Positions 29,018 through 38,389 of a DNA stretch of 64,000 nt are shown here, piece after piece. Under the pieces are notes generated by a model. It did no database searches. It saw nothing but the letters and a program-made list of their open reading frames with translations, and was not told where the DNA came from. The DNA is from Tissierella sp. (GTDB taxonomy: Bacteria; Bacillota; Clostridia; Tissierellales; Tissierellaceae): positions 1 to 64,000 of the forward strand of contig NZ_JAVKTS010000001.1 in assembly GCF_031460495.1 (NCBI RefSeq), given 5' to 3'. The position numbers and the translations under genes are program-made. The first letter of the stretch is position 1. Every line of letters starts with the position of its first letter.

Positions 29018-30514
29018 ATGATTAATAGCCCTAAACCAACAGGGATAGGCCTAGATGACCTAAAGAAACAAATTAGTAAGTTAAAGAGCTATGGAAAGAA
29101 AATTAAACTTAAAAAAATAGACTTAAAAAAATTTGACTTCAAAATAAACAATATAAATACTAATACAAAAAAACTTATACTTAGATCAGCATTAGTATTA
29201 TTGATGATAACATCTATAATAGCTTTAAGTATTACAGGATATGAATCTTATCAAGCTAGTTTAGAAGCTTTTGAAGTCTATCTAGGTGAATATAAGATTG
29301 GTACTGTTAGACAACAAGAAGATGTTATAAAAATAATGGAAGATTTGGAAACGGAACTATCCAATACATATGATATGGATATTGTATTTAGAGAAGATTT
29401 GAAATTTATAGAGACAAAAATAAAAGATGAGTTTATTTCTTCTAAAGAAGAAATAAGGGATGAAGTTAATGCTAAGACTAGCTTTCTAGTACAAGGATAT
29501 GTTCTTAAAGTAAATGATGTTGAAATAGGAGCTTTGAAAACTAAGGAAGAAATAGATAATATCATTAAGAGAATAGAAGAACCTTATAGAGAGATGATTA
29601 AAGAAGATTCCAATATAAAGGAAGTTAAAATAGTAGAAAAAGTAGAAATAGTGAAGGAAAACATGCCTTTATACAAAATAGGGGATGCAGAAGAATTATA
29701 TAATCACTTACTTACAAGCTCTGAAGAGATAAGAATTCATACAGTAGAAGTCGGAGAAAGTCTCTGGACAATATCCAAGATATATGGTTTGTCAGTTGAT
29801 GAATTAACTGCTGCTAACCAAGATAAAAACCCAGATAAACTCCAAATTGGTGATGAAGTTAAGCTGGTAGTACCCAAGTCTATACTTACTGTAGCTACAG
29901 TTGCACAAGTTGAGTATATGGAGAATGTAAAATATGAAACTGAATATGAATATAATGATAATATGTATAAAAATGAAAAGAAGACTAAAGTAGCTGGCGC
30001 TAGTGGTTTATCAAAAATAGTTGCTAACGAAATAAAACATAATGGGATTTTAGTGGAAAAAGAAATAGTATCAGCGGAAGTACTTGAAGAACCAGTTACT
30101 CAAATAATAATCAAGGGAACTAAAGAGGTTCCAAAGACTGCTGCTACTGGTGCATTCTTGATGCCTACTAGGGGAAGGATATCTTCTAGATATGGGATGA
30201 GAAGTGGAAGAATGCATACAGGACTTGATATAGCAGCCAAAAAAGGCACAGCTATAAATGCAGCTGATGGAGGAAAAGTAGTATATGTAGGCTATAAAGG
30301 TGCTTATGGGAATATGGTAGAAATTGATCATGGAAATGGATTTAAGACTAGATATGCTCACTTAAGCAAGATATTAGTATCAGTTGGTACAAAAGTATAC
30401 AAAGGCCAACATATAGGAAATATGGGAAGTACAGGTAGATCCACAGGGTCTCATCTACACTTTGAAGTTCTAAAAAATGGTAAGAGCCAAAATCCAGGAA
30501 ACTATGTGAAATAG
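29018..30514 (+). CDS. LysM and M23-domain cell wall endopeptidase
   Basis: A 498-residue exported peptidase. It has a basic N terminus, one membrane helix (RSALVLLMITSIIALSITG, about residues 56-74), a long extracytoplasmic region, and a LysM domain (VEVGESLWTISKIYGLSVDELT). A G5-like stretch follows (VTQIIIKGTKEVP). The C-terminal M23 domain has the zinc ligands in HTGLD and HLHFEV, with GRISSRYG at its start. It cleaves peptidoglycan cross-bridges or stems by family. The ATG at 29018 follows AGGAGG. A terminator follows. Confidence 0.92.
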   Translation: MINSPKPTGIGLDDLKKQISKLKSYGKKIKLKKIDLKKFDFKINNINTNTKKLILRSALVLLMITSIIALSITGYESYQASLEAFEVYLGEYKIGTVRQQEDVIKIMEDLETELSNTYDMDIVFREDLKFIETKIKDEFISSKEEIRDEVNAKTSFLVQGYVLKVNDVEIGALKTKEEIDNIIKRIEEPYREMIKEDSNIKEVKIVEKVEIVKENMPLYKIGDAEELYNHLLTSSEEIRIHTVEVGESLWTISKIYGLSVDELTAANQDKNPDKLQIGDEVKLVVPKSILTVATVAQVEYMENVKYETEYEYNDNMYKNEKKTKVAGASGLSKIVANEIKHNGILVEKEIVSAEVLEEPVTQIIIKGTKEVPKTAATGAFLMPTRGRISSRYGMRSGRMHTGLDIAAKKGTAINAADGGKVVYVGYKGAYGNMVEIDHGNGFKTRYAHLSKILVSVGTKVYKGQHIGNMGSTGRSTGSHLHFEVLKNGKSQNPGNYVK

Positions 30515-30539
30515 AGGAAGCTTAATGCTTCCTCTTTTT
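30513..30539 (+). terminator. terminator of the M23 peptidase gene
   Basis: The stem AGAGGAAGC with GCTTCCTCT is followed by TTTT. A near-copy of this hairpin ends the copper operon at 33937. Confidence 0.9.
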
Positions 30540-30640
30540 GTGTCTTGGCCTCTAGGTATAGTTTTAAGAATAGTATTGAAGTCATTGAGCATTATAATAG
30601 TACTAATAAATGATGGGCTTAAAGAACTTTAAAAAAGGTA

Positions 30641-30693
30641 TTGACAAATATAAGAAAAGGTATTAATATATAAATACACCCCCCAATAGGGGG
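30641..30693 (+). promoter_or_regulatory. copper operon promoter with CsoR operator
   Basis: A perfect -35 TTGACA (30641-30646) and TAATAT (30664-30669) are 17 bp apart. Directly after lies CCCCCCAATAGGGGG (30679-30693), an inverted G/C-tract of the kind CsoR binds. Its position over the transcription start fits repression that copper relieves. Confidence 0.8.
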
Positions 30694-30713
30694 AGGGGGA
30701 AGGAGGTCTATAA

Positions 30714-30980
30714 ATGAACGCAGAAAAAAAGAAAGCATTGCAATCTTTAAAAACTGCCAAGGGGCAAATTGAAGCAACAATTAAGATGCTTGAGGATGAT
30801 AGATATTGTGTTGATATTTCAAATCAAATTTTAGCAGCTCAGTCATTATTGAAGAAGGCTGATTTGTTGATTATAAAGCAACATATGAATCATTGTGTAA
30901 GACAGGCTTTTGAGCAGGATAATGGAGATGAAAAATTAGAAGAGGTTATGGATCTTTTAGCAAAAGTTATTGGTAAGTAA
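30714..30980 (+). CDS. csoR: copper-sensing transcriptional repressor CsoR
   Basis: An 88-residue all-helical regulator of the CsoR/RcnR family. The Cu(I) ligand triad is Cys32, His57 and Cys61, with the same spacing as in the founding CsoR (25 and 4 residues). By family the apo-tetramer binds GC-rich operators and Cu(I) releases it. A matching operator lies just upstream, and copA and copZ follow, so this is an autoregulated copper efflux operon. Confidence 0.94.
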   Translation: MNAEKKKALQSLKTAKGQIEATIKMLEDDRYCVDISNQILAAQSLLKKADLLIIKQHMNHCVRQAFEQDNGDEKLEEVMDLLAKVIGK

Positions 30981-31003
30981 TCTTTTTGATAGGAGGGAAA
31001 CTT

Positions 31004-33451
31004 ATGGTAAATAAATCACTACAAATAGAAGGCATGACCTGTGCATCTTGTGCAAATGCCGTAGAAAGGGCCACTAAAAAACTAGAAGGTGTTACAGAAG
31101 CAAATGTAAATTTAGCAACTGAAAGGCTAAGTATTAGTTACGATGAAGCTGCTCTTTCAGTAAATGATATTCAGGCAGCTGTGGAAAAGGCAGGATATAA
31201 GGCAATTTCTGAAACAGTTAACAAAACTATGGCTATAGAGGGTATGACTTGTGCTTCCTGTGCTAAAGCAGTTGAAAGAGCTACAAGAAAGCTAGATGGT
31301 GTAGTAGAAGCAAATGTTAATTTAGCTACTGAAAAACTATCCATTAGTTATGAACCGTCAGTCCTTAGAACATCAGATATTAAGAAAGCAATAGAGAAGG
31401 CAGGATATAAGGCAATTGAAGAAGAAACTACAGTAGATACAGATAAAGAAAGGAAAGAGCATGAAATAAAGGCATTATGGAAGAGATTTATTATTTCTGC
31501 TATATTTACAATACCATTATTATATATTTCCATGGGACATATGATGGGCGCACCACTGCCAATGTTTTTAGATCCTATGATGAATCCAGTTAATTTTGCA
31601 TTGGCTCAATTATTCCTAACTATTCCAGTTGTAGTTTATGGATATAAGTTTTACACTGTTGGTATAAAGACCTTGCTCAAGGGTAGTCCAAATATGGACT
31701 CACTTATTGCAATAGGTACAGGAGCAGCAGTTGTTTATGGAATATTTGCTACCATAAAGATTATTAGCGGGGAACATGGCTATGCAATGGATTTATATTT
31801 TGAGTCTGCCGGAGTAATTATTACATTGATAACTCTTGGTAAGTATTTAGAAGCACTTTCTAAAGGAAAAACTTCAGAGGCTATAAAGAAGTTAATGGGT
31901 CTTGCTCCAAAGACTGCAATAATTATCAGAGATGAAAAGGAAGTAGAGATTTCCATAGATGAAGTTGAGGTTGGAGATATTATAGTAGTTAAACCTGGTG
32001 AAAAGATGCCAGTAGATGGTCAAGTAGTAGAAGGTATAACTTCAGTTGATGAGTCCATGCTCACAGGAGAAAGTATACCTGTAGAAAAACATATTGGAGA
32101 TAATGTAATTGGTGCTAGTATAAATAAAAATGGTTCGATAAAGTATAAGGCTACAAAAGTTGGCAAAGATACAGCACTAGCTCAAATCATAAAGCTAGTA
32201 GAGGATGCTCAAGGATCTAAAGCTCCCATAGCAAAGATGGCTGATGTAATATCGGGATATTTTGTTCCAATAGTTATTGCATTAGCAATAATTTCAGGAT
32301 TGGCATGGTACTTCATAGGCGGAGAATCTGCTACCTTTGCCCTTACAATATTTATAGCAGTATTGGTCATAGCATGTCCTTGTGCATTAGGTTTAGCAAC
32401 TCCTACAGCTATTATGGTTGGAACAGGTAAAGGTGCAGAAAATGGCGTTTTAATCAAAAGTGGAGCTGCTTTAGAAACTGCACATAAAGTTCAAACCATA
32501 GTATTTGATAAAACAGGTACAATCACAGAGGGAAAACCTAAGGTAACAGATGTAGTTCCAACAAATGGAATTACAGAAGTTGAATTGCTACAGCTTACTG
32601 CATCTGCAGAAAAGGGTTCAGAGCATCCACTTGGTGAATCAATAGTAAAAGATGCTGAAGAAAAAGGATTAGAGTTTAAGAAAGTAGATACATTTAATGC
32701 AATTCCTGGTCATGGTATCGAAGTTACAATAGAAGGCAAAACTATTCTAGCAGGTAATAGAAAGCTTATGAAGGACAGAAATATATCCTTAGAAAATCTT
32801 GAAACTGATTCTGATAGGTTAGCAGAAGAGGGCAAGACTCCTATGTATGTAGCTATAGATAATAATATGGCTGGAATTATTGCAGTAGCAGATACAGTTA
32901 AGGAAAACAGCAAGAGAGCTATAGAAAGATTACATGAAATGGGAATTAAGGTAGCTATGATAACTGGTGATAATAAGAGAACAGCAGAAGCCATAGCAAA
33001 GCAAGTAGGTATAGATATAGTTCTAGCAGAAGTATTACCTGAAGATAAGGCAAATGAAGTTAAGAAGCTTCAAGGAGAAGGTAAGAAGGTAGCCATGGTT
33101 GGAGATGGAATCAATGATGCTCCAGCATTAGCGCAAGCTGATATAGGTATAGCAATTGGTTCAGGTACAGATGTAGCAATGGAATCAGCAGATATAGTTC
33201 TAATGAGAAGTGATCTTATGGATGTACCAACTGCAATCCAGTTGAGTAAAAGCACCATAAAGAACATTAAGCAAAATTTATTCTGGGCATTTGGTTATAA
33301 TACATTGGGAATTCCAGTAGCTATGGGACTTCTTCATATATTTGGAGGACCACTTCTAAACCCAATGATAGCAGGAGCAGCAATGAGCTTAAGCTCAGTA
33401 TCAGTTTTGACAAATGCACTAAGATTAAAGAAATTTAAAGCAGTTAGATAG
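31004..33451 (+). CDS. copA: Cu+-exporting P1B-type ATPase
   Basis: An 815-residue pump. It has two N-terminal heavy-metal-binding domains with GMTCASCA motifs, the membrane metal site CPC in [12 protein letters not shown], the phosphorylation site DKTGT, actuator TGES, the class-specific HP dipeptide in SEHPLGE, and [10 protein letters not shown]. It exports Cu(I) across the membrane using ATP. The ATG at 31004 follows AGGAGGG, 24 bp after csoR. copZ follows. Confidence 0.96.
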   Translation: MVNKSLQIEGMTCASCANAVERATKKLEGVTEANVNLATERLSISYDEAALSVNDIQAAVEKAGYKAISETVNKTMAIEGMTCASCAKAVERATRKLDGVVEANVNLATEKLSISYEPSVLRTSDIKKAIEKAGYKAIEEETTVDTDKERKEHEIKALWKRFIISAIFTIPLLYISMGHMMGAPLPMFLDPMMNPVNFALAQLFLTIPVVVYGYKFYTVGIKTLLKGSPNMDSLIAIGTGAAVVYGIFATIKIISGEHGYAMDLYFESAGVIITLITLGKYLEALSKGKTSEAIKKLMGLAPKTAIIIRDEKEVEISIDEVEVGDIIVVKPGEKMPVDGQVVEGITSVDESMLTGESIPVEKHIGDNVIGASINKNGSIKYKATKVGKDTALAQIIKLVEDAQGSKAPIAKMADVISGYFVPIVIALAIISGLAWYFIGGESATFALTIFIAVLVIACPCALGLATPTAIMVGTGKGAENGVLIKSGAALETAHKVQTIVFDKTGTITEGKPKVTDVVPTNGITEVELLQLTASAEKGSEHPLGESIVKDAEEKGLEFKKVDTFNAIPGHGIEVTIEGKTILAGNRKLMKDRNISLENLETDSDRLAEEGKTPMYVAIDNNMAGIIAVADTVKENSKRAIERLHEMGIKVAMITGDNKRTAEAIAKQVGIDIVLAEVLPEDKANEVKKLQGEGKKVAMVGDGINDAPALAQADIGIAIGSGTDVAMESADIVLMRSDLMDVPTAIQLSKSTIKNIKQNLFWAFGYNTLGIPVAMGLLHIFGGPLLNPMIAGAAMSLSSVSVLTNALRLKKFKAVR

Positions 33452-33521
33452 ATGTAAAATGTTAATAATCTGCATAGCAGATTTTATATATTAAATTAAA
33501 ATTCAGGAGGAGAAAATAAAA

Positions 33522-33737
33522 ATGAAAAAGAAAGTTTTAATAGAAGGTATGAGTTGTGGAAATTGTGTACGCCATGTAGCAGAGGCACTTAATGAAATTG
33601 ATGGAGTATCCAATGTAGCTGTAAAACTTGAAGAAAAATATGCTCTTATGGATGTAGAAAGTAATGACTTAGATGAAGCCATCAAATTTGCAGTAGATGA
33701 AGCTGGCTATGAAGTAGTAGGAATAGAGGCAGTATAA
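33522..33737 (+). CDS. copZ: copper chaperone CopZ (heavy-metal-associated domain)
   Basis: A 71-residue single HMA domain with GMSCGNCVRHV, the Cx2C metal site. By family it carries Cu(I) to CopA and CsoR. It sits 70 bp after copA behind its own AGGAGG ribosome site. Its stop codon overlaps the ATG of the next small gene. Confidence 0.93.
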   Translation: MKKKVLIEGMSCGNCVRHVAEALNEIDGVSNVAVKLEEKYALMDVESNDLDEAIKFAVDEAGYEVVGIEAV

Positions 33738-33880
33738 TGAAGAACATAATTAAGTCATGGTTGAAAAAATTAGAGGAATCTAATAAAGAGAGCTTTGGCT
33801 CAAAACCATTGGATTGTTGCACTATTGGAAGAGATAAAAAAGCTGCAAAACCAGTAAATGCATCTTCTAATAAAAAATAA
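33737..33880 (+). CDS. 47-residue LDCC-motif putative metal-binding protein
   Basis: A short protein starting at the ATG overlapping the copZ stop (TAATG). It has a basic amphipathic N terminus (IIKSWLKKLEE), then KPLDCCT with an adjacent cysteine pair, and a Lys/Ser-rich tail. The LDCC motif matches a little-studied class of small clostridial proteins annotated as putative metal-binding. Coupling to copZ points to copper binding. A strong terminator follows about 55 bp downstream. Confidence 0.75.
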   Translation: MKNIIKSWLKKLEESNKESFGSKPLDCCTIGRDKKAAKPVNASSNKK

Positions 33881-33936
33881 CTTAGGACAAATAAACAAAA
33901 AGATATGATTTATCCTGATTTTTACAGCAATAAAGT

Positions 33937-33963
33937 AGAGGAAGCTAATGCTTCCTCTTTTTG
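33937..33963 (+). terminator. terminator of the copper operon
   Basis: The stem AGAGGAAGC with GCTTCCTCT is followed by TTTTTG. It lies between the copper operon and a convergent subtilase gene. Confidence 0.9.
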
Positions 33964-33968
33964 TTATT

Positions 33969-35255
33969 CTAAAATCTAGAGTCCAGTAAGAATATAATTA
34001 TTAATATCATTAATAAGTTTTCAAATATATCATTATCAAGGCTTCCTATTTTACCCGTAGATTTGTTATTGCCTATTTCATTAATATTATCTTCAAATAG
34101 TTTTTGCAAGTTCAACATTCCTGCTCCTTGATTTTTTTGGGATTGTTTTAAATCTATACAAGAAGAAGTTATTCTATTTTTTGTTTCTTGTGGTGAAATA
34201 TCTTTGTACTTATTTAAAAGAAGTGCAACAGATCCAGAAACCAAAGGTGTAGCCATGGAAGTACCACTCAATGAAGAATAGTTATCCAATTTTGTATTTG
34301 ATAGAGATTTTATATTTACTCCCGGGGCTACTATATCAGGCTTCATTAACCCCTCGATAGTGGGACCACGACTAGAAAAAGGTGCAATAACATCATCAGA
34401 TGGGTCTATGGTTCTCTTATCATCAACGGCTCCAACTGTTATAACATTTCTACTAATGCCTGGAGATAGGATAGTTCCTTCTTCAGGGCCACTATTACCT
34501 GCTGCAGCAATGACTATTAGCCCTGCTTTAACAGCCATGTCCACAGCTTTACATAATGGATCCTTATCACAGGAATTATTGGCAGGGGTGCCTAAAGAAA
34601 TATTAATTATTTTTGTATTATACTTGTCCTTAGTTTCTACTATATAAGAAATTGCAGCAATTATATCTGAAGTACTACCCCCTCCATTTGAATCTAAAGC
34701 CTTGATACCCAATATATTAGCCTTAGGGGCTACTCCAATATACTTACCCTTAGAAGCAAAGCCATTTCCCGCTATAATCCCAGAGACATGTGTGCCGTGA
34801 CCATTATCATCGTATGGAATATCTTTGCCATTAATAAAGTCTTTAAAAGCAATAATACGATTATTCGGTCTTGTTAAATCATCATGTGGAGCTACACCTG
34901 TATCAATTACAGCAACTGTAATACCTTCACCCTGAAAACCCTTGTCATGGGGGAAATGTACTTCCATAGTAGGAGCTGCAATATCTAACAATGCATATAC
35001 CTCTGAATCAAAGCTGATATACTCTATTTCAGGACTATTGGCTATTTTATATATTGCTTCAGTGGACATATATCCAGCAAATCCATCTATAAGTGGTAGA
35101 TTGGATTTAATCTTGGAAGATAAACTACTCATATTCTCCTTAAGATTTAAAGCATTACTATTAAATTGTAATATCACTGGAACTTCTTCCCGTGATTGAG
35201 ACATTATTTTTGCGCTTAGAATTGGACAAAGTTTGGTATTCATTATTTTTTTCAA
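33969..35255 (-). CDS. subtilisin-like serine protease (S8 family)
   Basis: A protease of about 428 residues. The triad is complete: Asp in VAVIDTGVAPHDD, His in NGHGTHVSGIIAG, Ser in LSGTSMATPLVSG, and oxyanion Asn in AAAGNSG. A propeptide-like N-terminal region of about 100 residues precedes the catalytic domain. No classic signal peptide is seen. The extreme C terminus is unusually hydrophobic (NLLMILIIIFLL, then DSRF). The TTG at 35255, 5 nt after GGAAGGTGG, is favoured over an in-frame GTG at 35264. Confidence 0.9.
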   Translation of the reverse strand: MKKIMNTKLCPILSAKIMSQSREEVPVILQFNSNALNLKENMSSLSSKIKSNLPLIDGFAGYMSTEAIYKIANSPEIEYISFDSEVYALLDIAAPTMEVHFPHDKGFQGEGITVAVIDTGVAPHDDLTRPNNRIIAFKDFINGKDIPYDDNGHGTHVSGIIAGNGFASKGKYIGVAPKANILGIKALDSNGGGSTSDIIAAISYIVETKDKYNTKIINISLGTPANNSCDKDPLCKAVDMAVKAGLIVIAAAGNSGPEEGTILSPGISRNVITVGAVDDKRTIDPSDDVIAPFSSRGPTIEGLMKPDIVAPGVNIKSLSNTKLDNYSSLSGTSMATPLVSGSVALLLNKYKDISPQETKNRITSSCIDLKQSQKNQGAGMLNLQKLFEDNINEIGNNKSTGKIGSLDNDIFENLLMILIIIFLLDSRF

Positions 35256-35307
35256 TATAACCACCTTCCTTTTTCTATTCTATGCTATGAAAAAATAAAA
35301 TGTGTCA

Positions 35308-35341
35308 AAAACTAAAAAAAGCCCTAAGGCTTTTTTAGTTA
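35308..35341 (-). terminator. terminator of the P-type ATPase gene
   Basis: The arms AAAAAAAGCC and GGCTTTTTT, extended by ACT/AGT, have a short CTAA loop and give a T-run on the minus strand just after the ATPase stop. Confidence 0.8.
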
Positions 35342-35355
35342 ATAACTATTTGTTT

Positions 35356-38079
35356 TTATTTATTTTTTTTGAATATAACTTTACCTAATTCACCAACTAC
35401 TAGAGGTATGAAAGCAAATGATAGAACAATTTCCCAGTCAAGTAAACCTAATGGGAAGGTATAAAATATATCTTGCATAAATGGTACATATAGAACAACT
35501 AATAGCAATAAGAATGCAAATAGTGTTGAATATACCATGCTTCTATTTGTAAAGAAACCTATTTTAAACAAGGTATGTTTTTGAGATCTAGAAGAATAAG
35601 CTCTTAATAGTTCTGCTGTTATCAAAGTAGCAAAAGTAATAGTTCTTGCAGGAACTAAGCTAGCCTCTATAACATTTCCTAATGCATCGTATTGAATAGG
35701 GTAGTGATGCATTCCCCAATAATATGCAAGCAAGGATCCACCTGCTACAGCTATACTTTGCAATAATATGCTAAACATCATACTACGATTGATTATAGCT
35801 TCTTTAGAATCTCTAGGTTGTTGTTGCATTATATCCGGTTCACCTTTTTCAACACCTAAAGCTAAGGCTGGAAAACTATCAGTTACTAGATTTAACCAAA
35901 GAAGTTGAATAGGTAGTAAAGGTACATTCCATCCTAATAATATACTTGTAAATACAAGGAGTATTTCACCAATATTACATGATAATAGGAAGTATACAAA
36001 TTTCTTAATATTACTAAATATAATTCTTCCCTCTTCTACAGCAGATACTATTGAAGCAAAATTATCATCAGTAAGTATCATTTCAGCAGTGTTTTTAGCT
36101 ACATCAGTACCGGTGATACCCATGGATACACCAATATCAGCCTTCTTCAATGCCAAGGCATCGTTTACACCGTCTCCAGTCATTGCAGTGATTTCGCCAT
36201 TAGCTTTTAATGCGCTAACTATTCTAACCTTATGCTCTGGCGATACTCTTGCATATACCTTTACATCTTTTACTACTTCTTGTAGCTTTTCATCAGATAT
36301 ATCATTTAGTTCTGCACCCATCATAGCTTGATCAATTGATTCAGCCATACCAAGTTCTTTTGCTATTGCAAAAGCAGTTTCTTTATAGTCTCCAGTAATC
36401 ATAACAGTTTGAATACCAGCTTCTTTACATTTGGCTATAGCATCCTTTGCCTCAGGTCTAGCAGGGTCTATCATACCTACTAATCCTACAAATGTCATGT
36501 TCACTTCATTTGAATCTGGAGAAATATCTGTAGGTAGAGTGTTATATTCTTTATATGCAAAAGCTAATACTCTTAATGCATCCCTAGAGAAGAAGCTATT
36601 CACATGTAATACTTCTTTTTTCAAATTATCATCAAATTCCTTTACTTTACCATCAATACTAATATGACTACATTTGTCAATAATAATATCTGGGGCTCCC
36701 TTTGTAAAGGAAACTATCTTATTAGGTAGATAATTTTCATGGAAGGTAGTCATCATCTTTCTACCTGAATCAAAAGGTATTTCTTCTATTCTTGGATATT
36801 CTGAGTTAATATTTTTTCTAGTAATTTTTCCTTTTCCAGCTAATGTAATCAAAGCACCTTCAGTAGGGTCTCCGATAACTTTATAACCTTCCTGTGTTTT
36901 ATCTAAATCAGCATCATTTACAAGAGCGGCTATAGATAGTAGGGTTTGCAAATCACCAATATCATCAGCAGATATATTGTTTTCTTCTAACTTAAATTCC
37001 CCAACAGGATCATATCCAGTTCCTGTTACATCTAAGATTTTCCCATCTGTAAAAACTTTAACTACAGTCATTTCGTTTTGTGTCAGCGTACCAGTTTTAT
37101 CAGAGCAAATAACTGTTGTAGAACCAAGAGTTTCAACTGCTAATAGTTTCTTTACAATGGCATTTCTTTTAACCATTTTGCTCATACCAATAGACAAAAC
37201 AATAGTTACAATAGCAGGTAGTCCTTCAGGAATAGCAGCTACAGCTAAACTGATTGCCACCATAAACATTTCTAAGATGTCTCTACCTTGCAGTAGACCC
37301 ATGACAAAAACTGCAATACATACAAATATAGTAGTTAAACCAAGGAACTTACCTAATTGATTTAACTGTTTTTGAAGTGGAGTTAATTCATCCTCATAAG
37401 ATTGAATTAAAGTCGCTATTTTTCCGATTTCTGTACCATGGCCTGTTTCAACAACTACTCCTTTACCCCTTCCATAAGTGATAGATGTACTCATATAAGC
37501 CATATTAATCCTGTCTCCTAAAGACATATCATCTGTAAAGCCTTTATTACTATCCTTTTCAACAGGTACTGATTCTCCTGTTAAGGAAGCTTCTTCAATC
37601 TTTAAATTAGAGCTTTCAACAAGTCTTAAATCTGCAGGAATAATGTCCCCAGCGTCTAGAGATACAATATCACCAGGTACTAAAGTACTCGCTGGAATTA
37701 CTTCAATATGACCATTTCTGATAACTTTAGCATTGGGAGATGCCATTTTTTTAAGGGCTTCTAATGCTTTTTCTGCTTTTCCTTCTTGATATATTCCTAA
37801 AAGAGCATTAACTACTACGATAGCTAATATTACTATAGCATCCTTAGTTTCACCAACAACAATAGATATAGCTGCTGCACCAATTAAAATCAAAATCAGG
37901 AAATCTGAAAACTGAGCTATGATTTTTGATAGAAAGCTTTTCTTGTTTTCTTCCTTTAACTCATTTGTGCCGTACTTTTCCAACCTTTTCTGTACTTCAT
38001 CATTTGTAAGACCAGTATCCATATTGGTACTTAAGCTCGACAGCAATTCTTCTTTGCTCTGCTTATACCATTCCTTCAA
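35356..38079 (-). CDS. P-type divalent cation ATPase (Ca2+/Mn2+ type, PacL/YoaB-like)
   Basis: A 907-residue P2A-type ATPase. It shows the actuator LTGESVPV, M4 AAIPEGLPAIVTIVLS, phosphorylation site CSDKTGTLTQNEMTV, hinge MTGDGVNDALALKKADIG and M6 NLVTDSFPALALG. These features are of the SERCA-like Ca2+ pump family. It is preceded by a yybP-ykoY riboswitch, which senses Mn2+, and the Lactococcus YoaB pump under the same switch is linked to Mn2+ efflux. I therefore expect export of Mn2+, perhaps also Ca2+. It is transcribed alone with its own terminator. Confidence 0.9.
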   Translation of the reverse strand: MKEWYKQSKEELLSSLSTNMDTGLTNDEVQKRLEKYGTNELKEENKKSFLSKIIAQFSDFLILILIGAAAISIVVGETKDAIVILAIVVVNALLGIYQEGKAEKALEALKKMASPNAKVIRNGHIEVIPASTLVPGDIVSLDAGDIIPADLRLVESSNLKIEEASLTGESVPVEKDSNKGFTDDMSLGDRINMAYMSTSITYGRGKGVVVETGHGTEIGKIATLIQSYEDELTPLQKQLNQLGKFLGLTTIFVCIAVFVMGLLQGRDILEMFMVAISLAVAAIPEGLPAIVTIVLSIGMSKMVKRNAIVKKLLAVETLGSTTVICSDKTGTLTQNEMTVVKVFTDGKILDVTGTGYDPVGEFKLEENNISADDIGDLQTLLSIAALVNDADLDKTQEGYKVIGDPTEGALITLAGKGKITRKNINSEYPRIEEIPFDSGRKMMTTFHENYLPNKIVSFTKGAPDIIIDKCSHISIDGKVKEFDDNLKKEVLHVNSFFSRDALRVLAFAYKEYNTLPTDISPDSNEVNMTFVGLVGMIDPARPEAKDAIAKCKEAGIQTVMITGDYKETAFAIAKELGMAESIDQAMMGAELNDISDEKLQEVVKDVKVYARVSPEHKVRIVSALKANGEITAMTGDGVNDALALKKADIGVSMGITGTDVAKNTAEMILTDDNFASIVSAVEEGRIIFSNIKKFVYFLLSCNIGEILLVFTSILLGWNVPLLPIQLLWLNLVTDSFPALALGVEKGEPDIMQQQPRDSKEAIINRSMMFSILLQSIAVAGGSLLAYYWGMHHYPIQYDALGNVIEASLVPARTITFATLITAELLRAYSSRSQKHTLFKIGFFTNRSMVYSTLFAFLLLLVVLYVPFMQDIFYTFPLGLLDWEIVLSFAFIPLVVGELGKVIFKKNK

Positions 38080-38142
38080 AATTATCCCCTTCTTTCTAGA
38101 TATTATTGTTTATTATACCACCATCAAAGAAAATAAATCACA

Positions 38143-38260
38143 AAAAAGACCTTTATTTATTCCATTGAAATAAATAAAGGTCTTGCTTCCTAAAATGGAT
38201 AGGTAGTTAGCCGGGATATCCGTGATGACGACTAACTGCTTATAAGCTACTCCCCTTTGA
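38143..38260 (-). ncRNA. yybP-ykoY manganese riboswitch with overlapping terminator
   Basis: Read on minus, the aptamer begins AAAGGGGAGTAGC (about 38260-38245), contains the conserved GTCGTCAT (about 38232-38225) and CCCGGCTAACT, and closes with AGCAAGACCTTT (about 38187-38176). These are the hallmarks of yybP-ykoY. The closing strand AAGACCTTTATTTATT is also the 5' arm of a 16-bp hairpin (38145-38184) followed by a T-run. Aptamer and terminator are thus mutually exclusive. By family, Mn2+ stabilises the aptamer and turns the downstream ATPase gene on. Confidence 0.93.
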
Positions 38261-38268
38261 TTTATATC

Positions 38269-38297
38269 ATTATACAATAAAAGCAATTAAAATTCAA
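38269..38297 (-). promoter_or_regulatory. promoter of the riboswitch-ATPase transcript
   Basis: On minus, TTGAAT (38292-38297) and a perfect TATAAT (38269-38274) are 17 bp apart. Transcription would begin just ahead of the aptamer. Confidence 0.75.
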
Positions 38298-38389
38298 TAT
38301 AAATTCAATAATATTTGACAAGCCAAATTCTTTGTTAGATAATCTAAGTGGGGGATAATCTAGAAAAATAATTAATTGAGGTGAGTTTC

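Noticed and set aside
34321-34326. Second Noc site at CCCGGG
   Set aside because: The flanks (ACT before, GCT after) do not form the required ATTT/AAAT arms.
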